From Limnomonas spitsbergensis (Eukaryota > Chlorophyta > Chlorophyceae > Chlamydomonadales): a stretch of 64,000 nt of DNA. A program made the translations under genes and the position numbers. A model generated the notes under the pieces. That model saw nothing but the letters and a program-made list of their open reading frames with translations. It searched no databases and was not told the origin of the DNA. This document shows positions 58,001-64,000 of this stretch, piece by piece; positions within the stretch are counted from its first letter, which is position 1; every line of letters begins with the position of its first letter. Where the stretch lies: contig JAYJMM010000099.1 in the NCBI GenBank assembly GCA_037349105.1, positions 496,001 to 560,000 on the forward strand, written 5' to 3'.

Positions 58001-58739
58001 AAGGCCTGGTTGAGCCCAAACCAGAACCGGCCTACCATTGGCTGGCCACACGGGGGCTCTCGCCAGAGGCCAGAGTGTAGCTGACATGTAGCTGAGTCAC
58101 GGGAAAAAGAAACATTGTTCGCCCCTGGTCTGCCTTCCCACCCGCACTATGCTATTCCTTTTTCCCTTGTACCCTATTCCGCTCACATGCATGCTTGCTC
58201 GCTTGCCTCCCTGTACTCATGCATGCGCAAGAAGCAAGGCAAGTGTGCATGCTTGGCTGACGCATGAGGGGATTTCTCACCCTCCCTGAACGATTGCAGA
58301 CATCATTGACAAGAGCTGCAGAGCTGCACTTGGCAAGACCTGCCAACCTGTACTAGGCCAGACATTAAAGACAAATACGTTTTGTCGGATCCGGGCATGC
58401 CAATGTATTCAGGGTGTGTGGAGGCAGCTGGCAAGAGCAGCAATCTGCTCTCTGAAGCCATGCGGATGCATGAGGATGTCATTGGCAAGAGCTGCAAACG
58501 GCAAGGCCTCACAATCTTGTATGTTCTGCGGAGGGGAAGGCGTAGTGCGTCATGCCCAGCTGCTTCAGATCTTTGAGGCGCTGGAACTCGGGCGTGTTGA
58601 TCAGTGCGACGCAAGTATCATCCAGTCTAAATCCGTCATGAACCGGGCACTCGAACTTCGTCCCGCCAACGCCAGGCAGGATGAGCATCCTGTCCGCGGT
58701 TGCGCGAGGAGCGGTGGGAGAGGGGGGACAATGGGACAC
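40004..58739 (-). CDS. SAMHD1: SAMHD1-type HD-domain dNTP triphosphohydrolase, 13 exons
   Basis: The family cuts dNTPs to deoxynucleosides and triphosphate and so sets dNTP pools. Exons in gene order: 58513-58739, 56873-56985, 56291-56372, 55935-56081, 54758-54890, 45198-45298, 44176-44230, 43814-43885, 43290-43454, 41907-42067, 41147-41204, 40493-40708, 40004-40111. All phases agree, giving 545 residues. Metal ligands of the HD site are present: His78 in HSLGV, His117-Asp118 in CHDLGHGPFSH, and Asp206 in IDVDKFDYLARD. The active-site His121, His126, His143 and Tyr210 are also kept. Other family blocks are NTPEFQRLKDLKQLG, EICFERSHY, LMHRRVYT, NYSMKDQNPLDSVKFY and the C-terminal RVYSRNRDPRVVAAL. 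There is no N-terminal SAM domain, as in plant relatives. Intron 5 is 9.5 kb and mostly satellite. Several introns hold echoes of exon edges. Confidence 0.95.
40171..40250. repeat. Long hairpin with 34-bp arms
   Basis: Arms 40171-40204 and 40217-40250 are inverted copies with two mismatches and a 12-bp loop. The arm begins ACTGTTGAAGTAGTAGGC. It lies in the last SAMHD1 intron, about 60 bp from the last exon. It may be a small foldback element. Confidence 0.93.
40340..40470 (+). repeat. Dispersed family A copy in SAMHD1 intron 12
   Basis: GATGGGGGACCATG, then TTGCCTGCTGCGCCAAGCCC, then GTAGCTGAAATGTAGCTGAA. It is antisense to the gene and abuts the donor of exon 12. Confidence 0.7.
40790..40885 (+). 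repeat. Dispersed family A copy in SAMHD1 intron 11
   Basis: GATGGGGGGACCAATCC, then GACCGGCCTGC, then CACGAGCAGCAAGGGCTTGC. The TAGCTGAA end is missing. Confidence 0.6.
41221..41466. repeat. 18-bp minisatellite, about 13-14 copies, in SAMHD1 intron 10
   Basis: The unit is GGTATAAAGGTGAAACAG with few variants. It ends about 16 bp upstream of the exon 11 acceptor in gene direction. Because 18 is a multiple of three it creates long open frames on both strands; these are not genes. Confidence 0.96.
42140..42250 (-). pseudogene. Decayed upstream copy of SAMHD1 exon 10
   Basis: The minus strand encodes APSAAHLVSYQCSSGS, like APTAAHLVSYHRSSGS in the real exon 10 (41907-42067). It reads on to VLVSIN before a stop. 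It lies about 90 bp upstream in gene direction and covers only the first half of the exon. Confidence 0.88.
43645..43775 (+). repeat. Dispersed family A copy in SAMHD1 intron 8
   Basis: GATGGGGACCAAAAGCCTGG, then GGGCCAAGCAGCAGGGC, then TTACTGCAC, then GATGTAGCGGAAGCGTCGCTGAA. It is antisense to the gene. Confidence 0.7.
43900..44175 (-). repeat. Tandem repeat built on the donor edge of SAMHD1 exon 7
   Basis: Four units of roughly 65-70 bp follow the exon in gene direction. The real edge on the minus strand is GCAAGTTGAGCCG then GTGAGTGGAGTGAGG. The nearest copy reads GCAAGTGGAGCCA then GTGAGTGGAGTGAGG (about 44095-44125). Further copies decay. Each unit also has a CCCTAAACCC-like telomere-type string. 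Confidence 0.85.
44505..44610. repeat. Two tandem copies of about 51 bp
   Basis: CCTTTGGAGGCTCCCAGCC and CCTTTGGCGGCTCCCAACC are each followed by ATATCAAC and an AACTGCC string. Confidence 0.75.
45792..46085. repeat. Tandem array of 66-bp palindromes in SAMHD1 intron 5
   Basis: Each unit is itself an inverted repeat. GGTGTTAGGGT, TTCAGGCATATC, a short loop AGGTACACGC, then GATATGCCTGA, TACCCTAACACC. There are about four and a half units. The arms include TTAGGGTTT, a telomere-like string. The array could form several adjacent cruciforms. Confidence 0.95.
46463..54582. repeat. 44-bp satellite of about 185 copies filling SAMHD1 intron 5
   Basis: The unit runs GTGTGTGTCCCCATCCAACC, CCTGGAGCATATGAGGG, TTTAGTT. 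Variants (GTGTTT for GGGTTT, AAGCC for AACCC, TCTCC for CCCC) mark higher-order structure. A 6-unit block repeats at 264-bp offsets near 46805, 47069 and 47333. A block of about 1055 bp near 52400-53200 repeats at 53450-54250. The flanks share AATACTGCAATACCCCACA (left) and ATTACTGCAATACCCTACAC (right). Confidence 0.97.
54630..54670 (-). pseudogene. Decayed copy of the donor end of SAMHD1 exon 5
   Basis: The minus strand reads AAGCTGGCCACGCAGGCATT, then CAAGGTGGACC. The real exon end reads AAGCTCGCCATGCAGGCATT, then CAAGGTGACCC (54751-54790). Confidence 0.85.
55343..55760. repeat. 139-bp tandem repeat, three copies, in SAMHD1 intron 4
   Basis: Units start GGACATTGTCTAGGGAG at 55343, 55482 and 55621. 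They contain GTGAAGGGATTCAGACTGCA and TGATTGGCCACCATAGCATG. An older, more diverged copy may lie near 55285. Confidence 0.92.
56396..56700 (-). pseudogene. Three decayed copies of the catalytic HD exon of SAMHD1
   Basis: The real exon 3 (56291-56372) starts with a piece encoding LCHDLGHGPFSHTF. In gene direction it is preceded by two near-perfect copies of its first half, about 101 bp apart, with the acceptor CTGTGCCTCACAG in the nearer one. A third, older copy lies near 56655-56690 (TGTCACGATCTGGCTCATGG). None has the second half of the exon. Confidence 0.9.
57720..58105 (+). repeat. Dispersed family A copy or compound copies in SAMHD1 intron 1
   Basis: AGACCAAACCACC is followed by GAAAGCAGCTGGGCATACTG, CACCAAGCCC, and ends in GTAGCTGACATGTAGCTGAG. 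The copy is longer than others, perhaps with an insertion. Confidence 0.55.
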
Positions 58740-59396
58740 TCCGCTGCTGCTGCTGACAAAGACTCGGTTCCCCTGGCTGAATCTCCTGTTGCTGATACCA
58801 GCAGTTATAATATGTATCCAGTCCTATAGACGGGTATGGCGTAGGTTCCTTGGTCAGGATGTCGACAGCTGTTATTTGTAGTGATGATGGCCAGATGGTA
58901 GCCCTTACGAAAGAGGGCTTTGTGACTGATTACTTGCATGCTAGCATTCTATATAATAAGTGGATTATATCGCGATGGTGGGGTGTGAGCACCGGAAGCG
59001 CTGCTGAATACCCGTGTGACTGAGAGGAATGAAAAGGGATAGGGTTTGGGTGTTCAGTTGGTTTCACAGGCTAACCGGTTCTCAACCGCCAAACTTTCCG
59101 ACATTTTGAAATGCTCGTTCTTCGTGCTCGCCCCAGTGGCAGTGTTTCGAGTCATTTATTGTTACTATGGCGTTTCTCGTGGCTCCCGACCTTAATACAG
59201 TGCACTGCAACGGAGGCGCGCGGAGTGGAGAGAATGCGCCGTACTTTGCTAGGCATACCATTTGGGGGGTTGTCGGTCAAAAGTAGCGCCAGTGCATGAC
59301 TCTTACGTCTTACCGTCGCGTTGCTCTATGTTGGGCGCAAATTCGTTTGCATGTCTGCCCGCAATGTCTGTGCTTACGGCAGCAGGGGCTACCTTG
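58740..59396. promoter_or_regulatory. Region upstream of SAMHD1
   Basis: This lies between the SAMHD1 start and the hAT element, so it should contain the SAMHD1 promoter. No other gene is supported and no motif is recognised. Confidence 0.35.
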
Positions 59397-59446
59397 CAGG
59401 GTTTTTTTTAGTGGGATTTGCAATTAATTTTGGTTACTTTTTGTGC

Positions 59447-59521
59447 GCGAGCGAAGCGAGCCGGGGGGGTGTGGGGGGGTTTCCCCCCCACATGGGGGTC
59501 CGGGGGCAACGCCCCCGGAGC
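59447..59521. repeat. GC-rich foldback within the hAT element
   Basis: GCGCGAGCGAAGCGAGC is followed by a G/C-run foldback (GGGGGGTTTCCCCCC) and CCGGGGGCAACGCCCCCGG. It could form three adjacent hairpins and lies near the left end, downstream of the transposase stop. Confidence 0.85.
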
Positions 59522-59660
59522 TCAGAAAAAATGGCTCTATCTGCATAGGTAGACACATTGTGAAAATGCTCAGAATTAAATGATTTGAAGTTTACTAGCA
59601 TTAACAGTGACAAAGCCAATGAGGTCCACATGGGGCACCAAATGTCCAGTGAAGTTCTGA

Positions 59661-60655
59661 TCACTTGTCCACCCCCCTCCTCTTCCTTGCTAGCGCCCAC
59701 CGGCTGATGCCCTTTCCGTAAGGGAAAGAGGCCAGGGTGAACCTCTTGGAGGCCTTCATTCTGATGACATCTGTGACGTGGGGATTCACTAGCCTATTCC
59801 TCAGGGAATTCTTGGTGAAATTCATGATGGAGAAGAGCCTCTCATCCTCCACAGAACCCGGAACCATCACTAGTGCAATCTGGGCGAGCTTAACCCACTC
59901 GGAGCACGAGCTAGGGAAAGCACTCCCCTTGCACAGAAGGGCCATGAATCGAGAGGCCAGCCCAACGGTCTCCGCCATCGATGGGACTCTCCTGTCCCCC
60001 CTGGCCTCCCCCCCCGCCTCCTCCTCCTCCTCCCTTGCATTCTCCGCTTCAACCATGCTCCACAACTCCTTCGCCGCCGCCGCAGCATAGACCCTAAAGC
60101 TGCCAGCCTGCTGCTGCAGCTGATCCGCATCAAGCATGGGTGGGATGATGGCACCACCCGCCGTTGCCTTTGCCACACCGTAGAAGGTGCAGATAGTGTC
60201 AAGCCTGGCCTTGAAGTCTGGCAGTGAGAAGTCGCCGCGCCAGTGCTGAGGGAACACCAGCGACAGAGCTCGCAGGAGGGGCTGCGCAGGAAAGCGCCTT
60301 GCAAGGGATCCAGGAGCTCTTGCATGAGATCATGGAGCTCCCTCTCATCTGCCTCCTCCTCATCTGCCTCCTCCTCATCTGATGAGCCCAGCCTGAGATC
60401 AGGCATCAGGTCATCGTATGCCTCCCCCTCCTCCACATAATCTTCGTTCTCATCATCTGTTTCCCCCTCTCCAGCCTCCAAAGGTTGCGCTGTTTGCTGG
60501 TTTGCTCTTGGAACCGGCTTCCTTGGTCGGCCAGGCTTCCGCATGGGCTGAATCTCTATTAAAGTGTCAGTATTTGCGGCCACGGCATCACTTGTATTAG
60601 GCAGAAACGACAGAATCGAGCGTTGTTTGCCCAGGCTCGGCCCCCTTGGCGGCAT
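59661..60655 (-). pseudogene. Truncated, frameshifted hAT transposase
   Basis: The N-terminal part (about 60255-60655) starts MPPRGPSLGKQRSILSFL. It goes on to a GRPRKP AT-hook-like motif and a long acidic stretch. After a frameshift near 60250, the frame 59661-60257 encodes the C-terminal dimerisation region typical of hAT transposases (VPGSVEDERLFSIMNFTKNS, LRNRL). Together they give about 330 residues, against about 600-700 for intact members. The catalytic middle with its Asp residues is missing. QRSILSFL resembles a PCNA-interacting (PIP) box, QxxhxxFF. The element is therefore non-autonomous or dead. Confidence 0.85.
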
Positions 60656-60908
60656 TGTTGCGAAAGGAGTTAAGAAAGGCACTTCGGCACTTACGACTAG
60701 TGACTCGAATCGAACGCCGTCCGTCTAGCCGTTGCCTCACCGTACAAAGCAGGTTTCGGGGCTTGCGATCTTGTAGCGCAAATAAGAACAAATAATAAAA
60801 ATCTGGTTACCGCCCGACTGAGCCTCTGCGAGGCTGAATTAATTGTTTGGTTACCGATTTGGTTACGAGTCGTAACCGGTAACCACTAAAAAAAAACCTG
60901 CTACCTTG

Positions 60909-63370
60909 GTGTCCTCCATTTGTTTTCCATGGGGCTCAATGGCTCATTAATCTAGAGCCCCCTCGGCCAGCTACGCCCTCTGGCTGTGCTGGGTCAACTG
61001 CCTAGTAGGCCCGCTTGAAGACGCTGCCACCTATCGCGCTCTTACATTTCGATCGGCTATGATGCACGTGTCTAGTTAATTGAATTCCGAGTGCAGAATG
61101 CAGAATGCAGCGTCAGGCAGTTAGGCACTTTATCTGACAGTGTAGCCAGCTCAGGCAGAGCCAATCAGCCAACTCTACATGGAGAAATGGGCCGCCGCGT
61201 GGCCTGGGGGTGGGCCAACTTTAACAAAAGACAGATGCTCCCACACTTCTCGGATGGATGAGCGAGACAGGCCGGGGTACAGATGCTAAGCGCGGATTCA
61301 CACCTGGCTGGTTTCCCTGAGTTTGGCCGGTTTGGGTACCTCGTTTAGCACGGATTCGCAACCTGGGGTCCGACCCCCACTTTCACTTCGGTTGGTTTCG
61401 CATTGGTTTGGTTTCGCCTACCTGAGCTTCCAGCAAGAGGGCTTTCTGACGCCGAACCAACCAACCGAAACGGCGAACTGAACTAGGTGTGAATTGGCTC
61501 TAACAAGCTAAAAAGTGTACAAAAAGAATGCCAGGGGGCCGGCCACACTCATGTGGGGCCGGCCACACTCAAGAGGCTGCAGTGTAGTGCCAAACATGGA
61601 CTTTCGCAGCCATGCAACAATGCAGCCACGCAGCAGACAAGTGATCAGAGGTGCTGCATGAGATACCAACTGAACGCACGCCCTGCCAGTCTGTAATCTC
61701 TTGACTTATTTGCATTACTACATGCACTCACTGATCACCACCTCTAAAGTCAACTGTGAGCTGTGAAAGGTCATGAATCAAGCCGAACCGCCCTTTCAGA
61801 CAACAGCTACTGTTGCCAGTGCTTGCTATGCGCAAGTCATGGCACGGCCTCGTGCAATACCCGCGCACCATGTGTATGATAGCAAGTCGAAACATGCCAT
61901 GCGCGGATTGCGCACAATGAAAGGCATAGCTTGATTTTAGTGTTTTAAACTCATTTCCTCATGAAAATGCATGCCAAGGTCATGTGGCCACGTACAACTT
62001 TGCATCCTGCTCAGTGAGTGCTTGGCCAGGTAGCCACTGTCAGCAGAGGGCAGAGGCACAACCAGCAGAGATTCAGCATTTGTCTTTACAGGGATCTTGG
62101 GGGTATTCCTACCCAGGGGACCCAGGGGATGGGCCAGGGGACGCCTCGAAAATGGGGATAAGTAAGGCCATGGGATAAGGCTAGGCTGCGCATCACATAT
62201 ACCACTTGCTTCGCTTTTGAACCCGGGGAAACTGCCAATTCACGCAACGACAGCAACCGTTAAGATAACAGACGTCCCTCGACAGGTAGGTGCGTGTGCC
62301 CATGTCCCCTCCCCCGCCTGAGACCCACTCAACCATGCTTCGTGAAAGGAAGTAGTTGCAACGGACGCGCTCGTTGTGTTGTAATCCGGTCCAGTCCGGT
62401 AATGTTTTTGCCCCTCCACCCGCCCCTCATCCACTGACAAAAATAACACCGCGTTGCTGGTCTCGCCGGCTGAGGCTTGCGTAACAGGGTGTCGTCGCCG
62501 CTAGACATGTTGAGTGGGCGAGGAGGCTGAGGCTGAGGGCCTTACTCTAGCTCAGTAACCATGGCCGTCTCGAAAAGCAGGCAAAAGAGCAGAAGATAAA
62601 TTGATGCATGAGGGGAGATGTGGCTGTTTGGTCCATTATTTACATGGCATACTGAAACGTGTAGCTGTTTGGTTTCATGCAACTGAACCAAACGCATGAG
62701 CGTGAGGCAAGAAAAAGGGAGGATGATATTTTGCCATGAGAGCTCGATCACTCCCTGTGCTTGATGTAATTCGAATGCTTTGGTTTCCTACTTGGCTTGA
62801 CAGTGGCGTTCACTGGGTTGGTTGGCCGCTGCTGATTTAATAGGACTTCAGCTACAATTCAGCTGTGTCACGATCTGCAGCATGGGGAGCATGTTGCTGC
62901 ATGCCCTACTGCTTGGGACACAGGCATTCCACGATTTAAGTAAGACTGGCATGAATATGTTAGCAGATCAGCATTCGAGTTTGGAAACGCCTAGAAATTA
63001 AACACTGGACAGAGTCACTCAGGCACGGCGCCATGGCCGTCAGAACTGTCAATGCAAGTTATAAAAACAAAATATTCGTCTCATAGAATTCAGACATGGA
63101 GTTCGGAAACGAGATCAAACGACTTATACTGGACTTAGCTCTAGACATACAGCTGTTTGCATGCAACTGGCTGAATTTTATTATATCTAATTTGTAGTAC
63201 AAAGAACCAATTCTCTACCAATCTGAAATTTTAAGAGAACCAGCACATTTTTAGAGTGAGACAGTTAGAGTGAGGCAGTAAGAGTGGGCTGCACTGTTGC
63301 CTCTGCATTAGACCTCTCCTCATACCTGAGCTCCAGCTTGGAGTGAACCTGATCAAGGAACCTTATCCCA
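60909..63370. other. Spacer without a supported gene
   Basis: No multi-exon or single-exon gene could be supported. Positions 61290-61375 hold two similar GC(G/A)CGGATTC(A/G)CA strings. A reverse family A copy lies at 62846-62925 (CTTCAGCTACAATTCAGCTG, then TGCCCTACTGCTTGGG). Confidence 0.45.
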
Positions 63371-64000
63371 TGAAGCATGTGTGTAAGTGGTGTTAAGGCT
63401 GCCCTGTCAGCATGTATGACAGAAGCTGTGTGTGCTAGGGGTGCCATGACAGTCAGCATGCAGTGCACCTGTGTGTGCTATGGGTGCCATGCCAGGCAGC
63501 ATGCAATGCACCTGTATGTGTCAAAACAGTCAGCATGCAGTGCACCTGTGTGTGCTATGGGTGCCATGCCAGTCAGCATGCAGTGCACCTGTGTGTGCTA
63601 GGGGTGCCATGCCAGGCAGCATGCAATGCACCTGTCTGTGCCATAACAGTCAACATGCAGTGCACCTGTGTGTGCTATGGGTGCCATGCCAGGCAGCATG
63701 CAATGCAGAAGTTGTGTGTGATAGGGGTGCTATGGCAGGCAGCACACATTGCACATGTGTGTGATAGGGGTGTCATGACAGGCAGTATGCAGTGCTTCTG
63801 TTTGTGCTAGGGTTGCAATGACAGGCAGCATGCAGTGCAGCAGCTGTGTGTGCTAGGGGTCCCATGACAGCCAGCATGCAGTGCACCTGTTTGTGCTAGG
63901 GATGTCATGACAGGCAGTATGCAGTGCACCTGTTTGTGCTAGGGGTGTCATGACAGTCAGCATGCAGTGCACCTGTTTGTGCTAAAGGTGTCATGACAGT
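63370..64000. repeat. Minisatellite of about 43-bp units running off the window end
   Basis: The unit contains CAGCATGCAGTGCACCTGTG, TGTGCTA, GGGGTGCCATGACAG. Some units are shortened to about 31 bp (TGTCAAAACAGT or GTGCCATAACAGT forms). It continues past 64000. Confidence 0.93.

Larger units (their letters stand above)
59397..60900 (-). mobile_element. hAT-superfamily DNA transposon, 1504 bp, with TIRs and 8-bp target duplication
   Basis: The left end reads CAGGGTTTTTTTTAGTGG. The right end, inverted, reads CAGGTTTTTTTTTAGTGG. Both sides are flanked by CTACCTTG (59389-59396 and 60901-60908), a perfect 8-bp target duplication. TIRs starting CAGG and 8-bp duplications are typical of hAT elements. 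Subterminal GGTTAC/GTAACC strings sit inside both ends, several at the right end. The element encodes transposase remnants on the minus strand. A GC-rich foldback lies at 59447-59521. Confidence 0.93.

Noticed and set aside
63377..63810. Cys-rich ORFs of 74-115 residues at the window end
   Set aside because: They are translations of the 43-bp minisatellite; the Cys pattern follows the unit length.

Overview
The window looks like nuclear DNA from a flagellated green alga. Genes are split into many exons with GT..AG introns. Interstitial telomere-type repeats are of the plant kind (CCCTAAA). There is an intraflagellar-transport gene, and an AT-rich fragment of mitochondrial nad1 lies between genes. 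Repeat density is very high. A prasinophyte-type chlorophyte is my best guess; the species cannot be fixed from this sequence alone. Gene models below were built by hand from ORFs, splice sites and intron phases. In every model the phases agree at each junction and the spliced length is a multiple of three.

Layout: 3-2770 is a decayed LINE-type retrotransposon. A small two-exon gene of unknown function (4163-4601, minus) is divergent from IFT38/CLUAP1 (4822-8842, plus, 8 exons). A seven-exon gene of unknown function follows (9396-12191, plus). Then come a nad1 NUMT (about 12390-12740) and a two-exon BART-like gene (13487-14751, minus), which is divergent from an 11-exon TMEM143/DUF3754 gene (15180-27718, plus). 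Next are an 11-exon gene of unknown function (28891-36276, minus) and a broken LRR gene (37427-38202, plus). A 13-exon SAMHD1-type dNTPase gene (40004-58739, minus) follows, with a 9.5-kb intron that is mostly one satellite array. A hAT transposon with matching ends and a perfect 8-bp target duplication lies at 59397-60900. The window ends in repeat-rich DNA and a minisatellite.

The most striking feature is a pattern that recurs across genes. Many introns contain tandem, decayed copies of the neighbouring exon edge together with its splice site. I count at least twelve exon junctions in four genes (IFT38, TMEM143-like, the 935-aa gene, SAMHD1). In one case three copies of a micro-exon keep both splice sites and the same phases, so they could be mutually exclusive exons. 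Introns also hold large satellites (73 bp, 44 bp, 18 bp) and many copies of a dispersed element ending in TAGCTGAA repeats.

No operon, CRISPR array, tRNA or rRNA gene was seen. The genes are ordinary single eukaryotic units. Two of them (IFT38, and perhaps the BART protein) fit a ciliated cell. SAMHD1 handles dNTP pools and TMEM143-like is a predicted organellar membrane protein.
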